Source: CAZFER01 sp964517495 (GTDB taxonomy: Bacteria; Hinthialibacterota; Hinthialibacteria; Hinthialibacterales; Hinthialibacteraceae). Taken from it: DNA of 64,000 bases. Under the pieces are notes generated by a model that had not been told where the DNA came from, ran no database searches, and was given only the letters and a program-made list of their open reading frames with translations. The stretch is taken from assembly GCA_964517495.1 (NCBI GenBank), contig CAZFER010000021.1, positions 17,818 to 81,817 on the forward strand, given 5' to 3'. The position numbers were made by a program, and so were the translations under genes. Below, piece after piece: positions 10,774 through 19,395 of the stretch (positions are counted from its first letter, which is position 1; every line of letters begins with the position of its first letter).

Positions 10774-13700
10774 TTACTGTTGGTCTTGTTTGTAATAGGC
10801 TAACCAACCCATACCACTATCAGATGAAGCATCCTGTTTGCTTCCAAAAAGATAAAACGAAGTCGCCCCGTTTGGTGGGAGTTTTAAAATGCCAAGAAAT
10901 TTCAACGCAATATTCGAAAGAGTAAGCATATATCCCGCTCTGTTTTCATCGCCCGATCCACCTGTTTTGGTTGGATCCACATAAGCAAACATGATTTGCC
11001 CAATACTCAGTTTTAAAACCGTCTCAAAACTGATCAATTTTCCCCCGCTTCCACTTCCCGGCAGCATCAAGCCAAATTCAGCGGTATATTGTTTGGACGT
11101 ACTTTTGCTGTTTGGACTCCATGCCAACAAAAGATGTGACGTTAGCCCTACTTTGCCTGCCAGATCCCCCAATGTCCCCAGATTCAGTTCAAATTCCAAT
11201 CCATACCACGAATCATTACTCACACCGGTAAGTTGTGAGTATGGGACAATAACTCGATCGAAACCCTTATCACCCGGCTGCACTCCAGTGCCATGCACCA
11301 ACGAAGGTGGTTTCAATGAGAAAGCTTTATAGAGACAATCCTGACGAGGGGTACTGGCTGAAAGATCAAACGTAACAGCTGAAGAATCGAATATTAATTC
11401 AGTATCCGCTGATTGTCCTTCTGAATTATAATCCATGACAATCAACAGGTTTGAAAACGAAAGGCCTTGACGCTCAACCGTCTTCCCTTCCTCATTTCCA
11501 AATGAAAAAATATCAAAATCCACAACGGACGATTTTTTTGTTTCCTGATTGATGAGAGTTTCCTTTAAAATCGCAAAATCCAAAAAGCCCGTCAGCGAAA
11601 ATACACTTTCACTTTCACCGGTTTCATTTGTTGTACGAGTTGACATGACGGCACTGTCGATTTCAATTCGAGGAAGAATATTACTATCACACAAGTAATT
11701 CCCCACGTAAATGTTGCTCATACTATATGTGGCAACACCACCGGTGTTTTGATAGGTACCCTTTAACAACATGGCGTTGAAGGGATTCCCTTTATCTCCC
11801 ATACCCTTAACCGATGCATCAAATAATTGATTGATTGTCAATTGGGCTAAACTGTCAAAATCTTCAACCGCACTATTCCGAAACAGAACTTTTAAAGTCA
11901 ACACCTTAAAATCGTAAATCTTCCCCAGGGGGGGTGAAATTGGTTGTTCACCGGATTGCGGATCATAGTTGGGATCGATATAGTATATTAATCCAAACAC
12001 GGAACTGGGCTGTGACCAGGACATGGACTTGCCATCCAAAATGCTTAGTTGAATCCCAAAGTGATGCGCGAAAAACATGCTTCGGTCAATTCCAGCCGTT
12101 AGTCCTGCCAAGTCATATGGAATGTTTTCAATATGCGCTTTTAATACCAAAATCCCCGTCCAGTTTGGATCGTTGACTATGGTATCGTTGAAATATTGAA
12201 AGTAAGATGATTTTTGCTGCTCTGCATCCGCGATATAATCTAAAATCCATTGTGACAGCACTGGTATTTGATCATTGGTTGAACCATTCGAATCACTAGC
12301 CGCTGAAGTACCATTCTTCTTTTGACTGGCTCGCATCGCTTTATTGGAAAAGTTAGGAGCTGAGAAGTTATTTGGATCAGTCCAAATCTGGGTGTTTTGA
12401 ACCAAATCTTTCAAGGTCCCACGCCGTCCCTTCACAATGACAACGTTGGTGTATTCACCGTAAGCCGGATTATCCCCCACGTTGGCTTCCATTACCCACT
12501 CACCGACATTCATCGCATTGTAAAAGGCCGGTTTTCCTGCTGGGGGTGTATTTCCTTTACTTTGCTGCTCAAAATCCACCAACTCACCAATCAAATTCGT
12601 GGAACCATTGGCAATGACCAAAAACAATTGGTTGGTTTGAAACGCTTCCTGTAAAATTGTTTCAGGATCAGCAAAATGCATGTACAATTGACTAATCTTA
12701 GGATTTTGAAGGCGTGCTGGCAATTCGTTATAACCCAACTTAATATTCGTGTACTGACCACTCGATGGATCAAGTTCGACAAGCACACCGGATGGAGTGG
12801 AACTGGGTTGAGCCGTATCAGCTGCCTTTGATGATGACGACTCTCCACCATTTTGATTGGCGCGTCCTTGCCGTATCAGCATTTTTCGTGATGGCGCCAG
12901 AATCGTCTCTTCCACATTTTTAAAATTATCACTTGAAAATGTATTCAGATTCGTGTCATTACCTGAATTCTTATTGGATGGATTAAAAAGCCCTTTATAA
13001 GGAAATAATGGAAAACAAAAACCATTTCCCTGCGGGAGGGGCATCCCCGCCTGCATATGGCCTAATAACTCGGAATATTGTTCATGTAGCGTGCTCTGCT
13101 GCCCATAAAGTGATGAACCTTTTGGTTGAGCAAAATACCTTGGCATCGAATCATTTCCCTCTGCAGGGACAAGGGTTGCATAACTGGTCAAGAATGTAGA
13201 ATTCAGAAGGCTTGCCGTCGCACTACCTGGACGCCCGACAGGAGAAACAGCCTTTAGCGGAAACTCTGGAATGTACGCCGCTTGCTGTGGAACAAACCGC
13301 AATCGATCCCCCTTTTGTTGTCCACTCTGCGATTTGAATGATATCCCTTCCGTCCCCTCCAAACCACACAACAACTGAAAGACATCCTCGGCACCTGCTC
13401 CATTGATAGAAATTTCAAAATCCCCCACCGGACTGAAATGAAACGCATAATTGTTATCACTGGTGGTCACACTGTTGGATATCTCAAAATAGGCTGGTTT
13501 TTCACCATCTGAAACCGTACTGCTTGTAAGTGGATTCAGGTTCAACGTTTGTCCAAAACGAGTTTGGTAATAACTAACCAAAGTAACGCCCGGCTTATAA
13601 TTGGTATTTCCATCAAAGTAAAAAGCTGTTCGGCCTGCCAAATTTGCGTTGTAACGATCGCTGGGATCAATCGAGACATTAAATCCAATATAGTCGGTCG

Positions 13701-14409
13701 AATTCGGTTTATCCTCCAATGCCAGTGGATACCAACCAACACTATATTGAGGAGGAGGATAGGAATTTGGAATCAAGGCTTGAAAGCCCCAATTCAACTC
13801 GTCATACAAGTCAGAACGGGAAATATCGGCCTTAAACAAAAAACATCCTCGGCTAGTCCCCTGCAATGGCAACTGAGCCGTGGTGATATTTCCCGGAATG
13901 TTTGGCGCATTGGCTCCTGAAAATACCACTGCTGGAGGGTTATTACGCTTAAACGTAATTACGGCATGATCTGGATCAAGCGTGAAATCAACCTCACTGC
14001 TCACTCGAAAGTTCAAATGCTGATCCACCAATGCCCTCTCAAGCAATGACTGTGTTTGACCCGTCAAATCACTGGATTTTCCTGTAAGAGAAAATGGCAG
14101 AGAAAAAGCTGAATTTTCATCAACTTTGTCCGGATCCACGAACCAAACCATCGCTCGTTGTTGACCAGGCAGATCATGAACATTGCTTACTAGTTGTGCC
14201 TCTGTCGTTTCCGATGAGGTAAGCGATTTAGCACTAAACAAAAAACTGGCATTCAGCTTCTCATTTGAAAAGGCATCCTGCAGTGACAATGGAGAAGAAA
14301 CCGGTGTGACCCCCTTCCCCAACAAAACCGCGGTCCAACCTTGATCACCGCTTTGATCGCGGCCTATGTACAATAGAGGCTGATTTTTGGATTGGATATA
14401 TTGAATCAT
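10774..14409 (-). CDS. Large beta-rich protein of unknown function (1211 aa)
   Basis: I do not recognise this protein. I take ATG 14409 as the start; the frame also extends five codons up to a TTG at 14424. There is no leader peptide and no hydrophobic segment, so it is cytosolic or exported by a non-classical route. The sequence is mostly short polar beta-type segments, with Asn, Ser and Gly abundant. A Ser-rich linker sits around residues 540-555. A recognisable block near residues 760-790 reads DLAGLTAGIDRSMFFAHHFG. The protein shares compositional style with the giant downstream protein (leaderless, beta-rich, Asn/Ser/Gly-rich). It lies between the 229-aa gene and the giant gene on the same strand. 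A structural or scaffold role in one assembly with its neighbours is inferred only from context. Confidence 0.8.
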   Translation of the reverse strand: MIQYIQSKNQPLLYIGRDQSGDQGWTAVLLGKGVTPVSSPLSLQDAFSNEKLNASFLFSAKSLTSSETTEAQLVSNVHDLPGQQRAMVWFVDPDKVDENSAFSLPFSLTGKSSDLTGQTQSLLERALVDQHLNFRVSSEVDFTLDPDHAVITFKRNNPPAVVFSGANAPNIPGNITTAQLPLQGTSRGCFLFKADISRSDLYDELNWGFQALIPNSYPPPQYSVGWYPLALEDKPNSTDYIGFNVSIDPSDRYNANLAGRTAFYFDGNTNYKPGVTLVSYYQTRFGQTLNLNPLTSSTVSDGEKPAYFEISNSVTTSDNNYAFHFSPVGDFEISINGAGAEDVFQLLCGLEGTEGISFKSQSGQQKGDRLRFVPQQAAYIPEFPLKAVSPVGRPGSATASLLNSTFLTSYATLVPAEGNDSMPRYFAQPKGSSLYGQQSTLHEQYSELLGHMQAGMPLPQGNGFCFPLFPYKGLFNPSNKNSGNDTNLNTFSSDNFKNVEETILAPSRKMLIRQGRANQNGGESSSSKAADTAQPSSTPSGVLVELDPSSGQYTNIKLGYNELPARLQNPKISQLYMHFADPETILQEAFQTNQLFLVIANGSTNLIGELVDFEQQSKGNTPPAGKPAFYNAMNVGEWVMEANVGDNPAYGEYTNVVIVKGRRGTLKDLVQNTQIWTDPNNFSAPNFSNKAMRASQKKNGTSAASDSNGSTNDQIPVLSQWILDYIADAEQQKSSYFQYFNDTIVNDPNWTGILVLKAHIENIPYDLAGLTAGIDRSMFFAHHFGIQLSILDGKSMSWSQPSSVFGLIYYIDPNYDPQSGEQPISPPLGKIYDFKVLTLKVLFRNSAVEDFDSLAQLTINQLFDASVKGMGDKGNPFNAMLLKGTYQNTGGVATYSMSNIYVGNYLCDSNILPRIEIDSAVMSTRTTNETGESESVFSLTGFLDFAILKETLINQETKKSSVVDFDIFSFGNEEGKTVERQGLSFSNLLIVMDYNSEGQSADTELIFDSSAVTFDLSASTPRQDCLYKAFSLKPPSLVHGTGVQPGDKGFDRVIVPYSQLTGVSNDSWYGLEFELNLGTLGDLAGKVGLTSHLLLAWSPNSKSTSKQYTAEFGLMLPGSGSGGKLISFETVLKLSIGQIMFAYVDPTKTGGSGDENRAGYMLTLSNIALKFLGILKLPPNGATSFYLFGSKQDASSDSGMGWLAYYKQDQQ

Positions 14410-14425
14410 AATAGTAGAATCCAAA

Positions 14426-14454
14426 GGCGCACAAAAACAACATTTTTGTGCGCC
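14426..14454 (-). terminator. Perfect 12-bp hairpin between the 229-aa and 1211-aa genes
   Basis: The stem GGCGCACAAAAA (14426-14437) pairs perfectly with 14443-14454 around a 5-nt loop. It lies 22 nt after the stop of the small gene and 17 nt before the ATG of the large one. No long T tract follows on the minus strand. It could be a leaky terminator or an RNA-end stabiliser that lets the small gene be expressed above the large ones. That role is inference. Confidence 0.55.
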
Positions 14455-14476
14455 CCTTCTTGTAAAGAATAGCGAA

Positions 14477-15166
14477 TTAAGAGCCTGACGGGATCATAAA
14501 TGTAATCGAACATGCCAGCGTTGACCATCCCTGATCACTATTATCCATGTAATAAGCAACCGTATATGGGTTATCACGCTGTAAGGGAGTTGAAAAATCG
14601 AATCTCACCTGACCGGATGCGGTATCATTTACAAACGTACCTTCCTGAATTAAACTGCTGTCCTTCTGGTAAGGTGCGATCTGGGTATTAAATATCCGGC
14701 ATACATTATTGTTGGTTTTCGGTTTGTTGCCAATTGGCGTTTGATATTTGATGATGACCGATTCCGTGGTAGGCTTATTGAGGATGGAGAGTTGAGAGGA
14801 AAAGGTCGTTCCCGGATTTTCATCACCGGAGGCAGGGATTGTGGTAAAGGCACAAATATTATTCACACTATTTCCCACCGCATAAGCCAATAAGTATTGC
14901 TCATCTCCGATGGTGTCTTCCAAAGTTGGCTTTCCTGCGTTGGAAACACCAGGAACACCCTCTACTTTAAAATCAGTGTCTGAATAAGGAACAAAAGGAC
15001 CATTGGTTTGCCATAAATACGTCTTGTTGGAAAACTTTTCTGGATTGTTCCCTGTCGGCGTGCTGTATTGATACTGCACGATACCTTCCTGGTTGCCAAG
15101 TATTGAAATCTCCACTTTGGCAGAAAATAGAATACTGTCTTCCTTTTGTGATTTTAAAAATGCCAT
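14477..15166 (-). CDS. Two-repeat leaderless protein (229 aa), first gene of the giant-protein cluster
   Basis: The start is ATG 15166, preceded by GGAG with an 8-nt spacer; the frame extends 13 codons further but without a better ribosome site. The protein is an internal duplication. Unit 1 begins QYQYSTPTGNNPEKF and ends QYLLAYAVGNSVNNICAFTTIP-like. Unit 2 begins IKYQTPIGNKPKTNN and ends with YTVAYYMDNSDQGWST. Each unit is about 110 residues and probably a beta sandwich. No signal peptide is present. It is the promoter-proximal gene of the three-gene minus-strand cluster and is followed by a strong hairpin, which suggests a high-copy small subunit. I do not recognise the family. Confidence 0.8.
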   Translation of the reverse strand: MAFLKSQKEDSILFSAKVEISILGNQEGIVQYQYSTPTGNNPEKFSNKTYLWQTNGPFVPYSDTDFKVEGVPGVSNAGKPTLEDTIGDEQYLLAYAVGNSVNNICAFTTIPASGDENPGTTFSSQLSILNKPTTESVIIKYQTPIGNKPKTNNNVCRIFNTQIAPYQKDSSLIQEGTFVNDTASGQVRFDFSTPLQRDNPYTVAYYMDNSDQGWSTLACSITFMIPSGS

Positions 15167-15205
15167 AATATGATCTCCTGTCATATAATTGAATTTCACC
15201 AACAC

Positions 15206-16084
15206 AACGTGCTGGAAATATAAAGTTCAAATTTATACCGGATAACATGTTTTATAGATATCATAAATTAAGTAACAATTGATTTAAAATAACACCGTTA
15301 TCCTTCTGAAATTCCACACCCTGTGCACACACAATGTCATTAACATAAGATCATATTCGAGCGTTGAACTCGGAGGGCGAATCTCCTGATGTGCCGGATT
15401 CACAGACCACGGCTCGGCAGAAGAGCCTCGCCCTTCTGTTCAAGTTAATGACATCGGTAAACACACTTCCCCTTTTATCAAGAAGATAGAAATGTGTACA
15501 CGTATGCTTTACAGGACTTCCAAAAGCAAAAAAGCAATTGGATGAAGCATAACTCTAATTTTTCGAAGGTGATATTGCAAAAGGTGTGATATTGTTTTTA
15601 ATAGATTGCTTTAATTTACAATCAAATAAAAGACATGACTAACGAAACGCAAATTATTAAAATGATTCAACATAGGGGATGTATAATTCGCGCTTTTCAT
15701 ATTTCCCTAAAATGTTGACATACAGTAGCATATCAGCGAAACACTGTAAAGCTAAAAATGCAATTTGTGCATATTTTTTTTATTCTATTAATTTATCAAT
15801 AATACTGTAGACATTTGCATGGTAGCAACATTTCAAGATAAAATTGATCCAATCTATAATTTGAGTTGATTTAAGCCTATAATTCCCCGGAACTTCTGCA
15901 AAAGCCAAAAATAATAGCGATGATGAAGTGATCCAAATAATGAAACACTCATCCCCTACCGAAAAGCTTGACCGTTAACAGTGGCGTATTTGGTGTTGGC
16001 TATTATGTATGCACGGGGATACCAATTGAAATTTGAAGTTCGCTTCTTAAACGGCGCTATCACCCTTCTCCTTTTATTCGTTGC
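15206..16084. other. Long AT-rich intergenic region
   Basis: About 0.9 kb without a convincing gene, between the start of the 229-aa gene and the terminator of the Pro/Thr-linker gene. It must contain the promoter of the minus-strand giant-protein cluster, but I cannot point to clear -35/-10 boxes. It contains the large inverted-repeat element listed separately. Short open frames here lack ribosome sites and family features. Confidence 0.6.
15334..15454. repeat. 121-bp inverted-repeat element
   Basis: The outer arms ATGTCATTAAC (15334-15344) and GTTAATGACAT (15444-15454) are perfect inverted repeats. Inner arms GTTGAAC/GTTCAA and AGGGCGA/TCGCCCT continue the pairing with gaps. The core is clearly more GC-rich than the surrounding AT-rich DNA. 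This is the architecture of a small non-coding mobile or structured element (MITE-like or an RNA cruciform). No coding potential is seen. Confidence 0.6.
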
Positions 16085-16126
16085 AAAAAAAATAAAAAGG
16101 GACAAACCCAATGGCTTATCCCTTTT
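16085..16126 (-). terminator. Rho-independent terminator of the Pro/Thr-linker gene
   Basis: On the minus strand, AAAAGGGA pairs with TCCCTTTTT around a loop of about 16 nt and is followed by a T-rich run. It lies 25 nt after the stop of the gene at 16151-17782. Confidence 0.65.
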
Positions 16127-16150
16127 CCTTTCAATATTACGCAATAAGAA

Positions 16151-17782
16151 TCATTCTATAACCGATCCATAAAATGATCGATCCAACCGGTATACTTCCA
16201 GTTTGTCCACAAAAACCGTCACACTTTCCGTTTCACTGGTCGAAACCAATTGGATAATCGGCGTCATGATAGTCCCATCATCCGGCTCATAGATCAAAAC
16301 CATCCGTTTTGCCTGCTCCATAAAATTATGCGTCGAAGCTGGTACATGCGTGGCAATTGATCCATCCACATTTTCAAACGTGGCTAAACGCCCTTTAAGC
16401 GCTGCCAGCGCCAAGGAGGCTCCCGCCCCTGTCGCGCGGACATTCATCCTCAACAAAATGGGATCCCCATTCGTATGAATAGGCTCATTCGTACGAATAA
16501 ACGCCACTTCACCCGGCAGTACAGAAATAAACAGACCTTGGTTATCCTCAGATGAAGGAATTTGGTTTTCAACCAATCGTATACTCGACACAAAACCTGC
16601 CGGCGCACCCAGAAATCCACCGGGAATCTCTCCCCACCCATTGGCTGATAATGTTGGTTTGTCAAACTCAAACTCAGTGATCATTTCAGGCCGTGGAAAC
16701 GGCTCAGGCTCTCCTGTCGGCGTGGGAATGGGTGTATTTACAGGTGTCACCGTTGGCGTATGCGTCGAAGTGGGGATCACCGATACAGGCGTCACTGTTG
16801 GCGTGGGCGTCGAAGTAAATGTCGACGTTGGTTGAAGGGTAACCGTCGGTGTCGCGGTCCCTGTTGATGTTGGAATAGGGGTGTTTGTCGGCACATCAGT
16901 TGGTGTGGGAGTCGATGTAGGAATGGCGACGGGCGTCACTGTAGGCGTGGGAGTCACAGTCGCTGTTGGCGTCGGAGTGACACGTGGGGTATTGGTGGGC
17001 GGGGTATCCACAATCTCTGAAAAAACCTCTTCCGTAATGATCAGAGACCGCCTCTCAGCTGGCCCCCATACACCATCCTTGCTTCTCAGTCTTACCGAAA
17101 GCGCATGAATCCCAATGCCTAACGAATAAAGGTCATAAGACGAGGGCGAAAAATCGCTGAGATTATTCATTGATACAGGGATTCCCATACCTTCTCCCGG
17201 ATCGTCTTTAAAAAAGTACTCCGCCGCAACAATCTGGTACTCATCCTTCTGGGATGGGATGGGAGGGACAAAAAACCATGAGCTCTTCACAGCCCCCCAC
17301 GCACCTACCCGGTTTCGAAATCGTACTCCAAACTTATGCGGTCCAACAGAAAGTTCATCAACCGAGATGTTAAGGACATCGATTGATACTGGTTGATTTT
17401 CATCAACCGTGACGGGCACACCGTTCCCTTCCCCAGGATCCTCGTCAAAAAAATACTCGCCTTCCACGATTTGATCATCACTGGCTTTGGATGGGTTCAC
17501 GGGGATAAACAATCTTTGCTGTTCCACTGCCCCCCATGTGCCATTGTCATTCTGCATACGAAAATAAATGGTATGAAAACCGATGGGCAAATGACTGACA
17601 TCCACATCAAACTCGGCTGATCCATCACTTGTAACATCAAACGGCTGGGCATTGCCTCCGCCAGGATCAACATTGATGTAATATTCACCTCTTAATATGG
17701 TATCTTGAGCGTAAGCCGCAAACGGAATCACGATAAACAGTAGGAGAGTGAACGCGGCCAACACAATGCGATTAAAATCCAT
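16151..17782 (-). CDS. Secreted protein with three N-terminal repeats and a Pro/Thr linker (543 aa)
   Basis: The start is ATG 17782 behind AAGGAG. A Sec signal peptide covers residues 1-26 (cleavage after AYA). Three repeats of about 65-75 residues follow. Each opens with a GEYY/GEYF/AEYF strand and a DPGxG(N/M)G loop, and ends with a G(T/A/V)WG(A/P) turn. Residues about 265-360 form a low-complexity linker made of PTPT/TPTVT units, probably an extended wall-type spacer. The C-terminal 180 residues look like a carbohydrate-binding-type beta sandwich, which is inference. The beta-helix gene upstream ends 11 nt before this start, so the two form an operon. Likely surface-exposed or extracellular; target unknown. 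Confidence 0.85.
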   Translation of the reverse strand: MDFNRIVLAAFTLLLFIVIPFAAYAQDTILRGEYYINVDPGGGNAQPFDVTSDGSAEFDVDVSHLPIGFHTIYFRMQNDNGTWGAVEQQRLFIPVNPSKASDDQIVEGEYFFDEDPGEGNGVPVTVDENQPVSIDVLNISVDELSVGPHKFGVRFRNRVGAWGAVKSSWFFVPPIPSQKDEYQIVAAEYFFKDDPGEGMGIPVSMNNLSDFSPSSYDLYSLGIGIHALSVRLRSKDGVWGPAERRSLIITEEVFSEIVDTPPTNTPRVTPTPTATVTPTPTVTPVAIPTSTPTPTDVPTNTPIPTSTGTATPTVTLQPTSTFTSTPTPTVTPVSVIPTSTHTPTVTPVNTPIPTPTGEPEPFPRPEMITEFEFDKPTLSANGWGEIPGGFLGAPAGFVSSIRLVENQIPSSEDNQGLFISVLPGEVAFIRTNEPIHTNGDPILLRMNVRATGAGASLALAALKGRLATFENVDGSIATHVPASTHNFMEQAKRMVLIYEPDDGTIMTPIIQLVSTSETESVTVFVDKLEVYRLDRSFYGSVIE

Positions 17783-17793
17783 AGCAATACTCC

Positions 17794-18984
17794 TTAGTTT
17801 GATGTTGGCTCGCCTTCAATGGAAACATTTAAATTCAAGTCGGGATCGATAATGACAGGATGAATATTAAGTTTAGTAACTTTCGGACCTTGCAAATCTT
17901 TCAATTGAACCGGCCCGATATCACGTCCATTCAGTCCCGCACCCACAAGTGAAGAATCAGGAGTAAACGAATAGGTGATATCATTCACATTGATATTAAT
18001 ATTAGAACCATTGTCCACACTATCCACTTCTGTTACTGTACCCCACTCTCCTCGATCACCCACTTTCGTTAAAACATCTTGAAATAAATTATTATTTAGT
18101 TGAATTGTGCCACTTACTCCATTACTAAAATTAAAGACTTGCAAGGCAGTTTCCGCGTTTCGAAGAATCGATGATTCAACGGTTAAAGACCAGGATGTTG
18201 AACTATGAATCATTATCTCTTCACCGGAAATAAAACAATTTCGAATGAATGCATCATTACCATGACTTCCTCTAACTACTATGTGATTTTGCTCGGTGTT
18301 CGTTGCGTTGATCAAAATACAATTGTTAAATTCAGTTGGTGTTTCAAGAGAATGATCTGTCCCTAAATAAAAATTCCGCCTTGCTGTAAAAAATAAAAAA
18401 TGGCAGGAATCAAAAACCATACCTTGAACGTCCAATAACTGATTAGAGTCACTTCGTCCATCATAAAAAAATGAATTGTTATTGAATTGAAAATTCTGTA
18501 TGATAGCTTGGCTACGCTTATCGATCCCCACATTATTTACACGGCAATCCATTATCCCACTATTGCTATTCAAATCTTCAAAAATAAAATTTGTTGAACG
18601 ATCGGTAAGTCCACTAATTGTACAACCAATAATATAGGATTGTTCAGCACGGTTAAATAAAATAACTCCGGTCCTGCCCATAACAATATTCAAATTCGAA
18701 AGTATATTGTTATTCCTCAAACTTATCTCTCTTTGAAGGTCTAATGTTGCACTTGAAACATCCTTTCCACTAATACTCAAACCGGTCGGCATCGTATAAT
18801 TACTGCTAATGGTAACCGTTTCACCTTCACCCAATACAATTTTGCCCGGTAATTCAATCGCATCGAGTGCCGCTTGAAAGGTGGGCTGATCTTCAGGCAC
18901 TCTCACAATATCATACGCAAAACAAAAAGGGCTGACGACCAAAAATAAAACGGAATACGTATACACCACAATACTCTTACCCAT
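17794..18984 (-). CDS. Secreted right-handed beta-helix protein (396 aa)
   Basis: The start is ATG 18984 behind AAGGAGCG. Signal peptide 1-23 (ends CFA). The mature protein opens with IVRVPEDQPTFQAALDAI, the usual N-terminal cap of parallel beta-helix proteins of the pectate-lyase superfamily. The body is a ladder of Asn-rich short strands (for example residues 85-320, with NNN and NCIL-type turns). No catalytic Asp/Arg set of a known lyase family can be assigned by eye. It is the first gene of a two-gene operon with the Pro/Thr-linker protein. Probable role: binding or processing of extracellular polysaccharide (inference). Confidence 0.8.
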   Translation of the reverse strand: MGKSIVVYTYSVLFLVVSPFCFAYDIVRVPEDQPTFQAALDAIELPGKIVLGEGETVTISSNYTMPTGLSISGKDVSSATLDLQREISLRNNNILSNLNIVMGRTGVILFNRAEQSYIIGCTISGLTDRSTNFIFEDLNSNSGIMDCRVNNVGIDKRSQAIIQNFQFNNNSFFYDGRSDSNQLLDVQGMVFDSCHFLFFTARRNFYLGTDHSLETPTEFNNCILINATNTEQNHIVVRGSHGNDAFIRNCFISGEEIMIHSSTSWSLTVESSILRNAETALQVFNFSNGVSGTIQLNNNLFQDVLTKVGDRGEWGTVTEVDSVDNGSNININVNDITYSFTPDSSLVGAGLNGRDIGPVQLKDLQGPKVTKLNIHPVIIDPDLNLNVSIEGEPTSN

Positions 18985-19395
18985 AGGTACGCTCCTTACT
19001 TGAAATAATAAATTTTTCTAAACATTAGGCAGGCCATTTATAATTGTGGAGAGACTAACGGAGAGTTATATAAATAACCGATGTTAGAGTTTACTATATT
19101 GATTCAAATTGTCAACTAACGATTGCGGTATACTTTTTATATTCACCAGGAGTCAGTCAACGTTAACAGCAAGTAAGGTGGGTTGCGTTGTTTAACCCAT
19201 TGAGTGATTGATGAGTCGAAAAACATGATTCATCCTGCGATTTTAGTTGGTTGGGCACGCTTTCACGCAATGACCGCAACGTGAACAGAGCGTTTTAAAT
19301 AAGGATTCCGCTTGAGCACCCGGTGCCGGATAATAGGTTTCGATCCCGCCTGAACAAGTTTCTGAATGAATAACGTTGAACCCACCACTACCAAT
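18985..19395. other. Intergenic region with a dispersed palindrome
   Basis: About 410 bp between the beta-helix gene start and the stop of the next minus-strand gene. It holds the ribosome site of the beta-helix gene, presumably its promoter, and one copy of the TGGGTTGCGTTGTT repeat (19179-19199). Nothing else recognised. Confidence 0.5.
19179..19199. repeat. Dispersed 21-bp quasi-palindrome, copy 1
   Basis: TGGGTTGCGTTGTTTAACCCA has TGGGTT/AACCCA ends. An inverted relative with four differences is at 54310-54330. Both are intergenic. Confidence 0.5.

Noticed and set aside
16641..17108. Gly/Val-rich open frames on the + strand
   Set aside because: They are the antisense shadow of the Pro/Thr linker, with no ribosome site.
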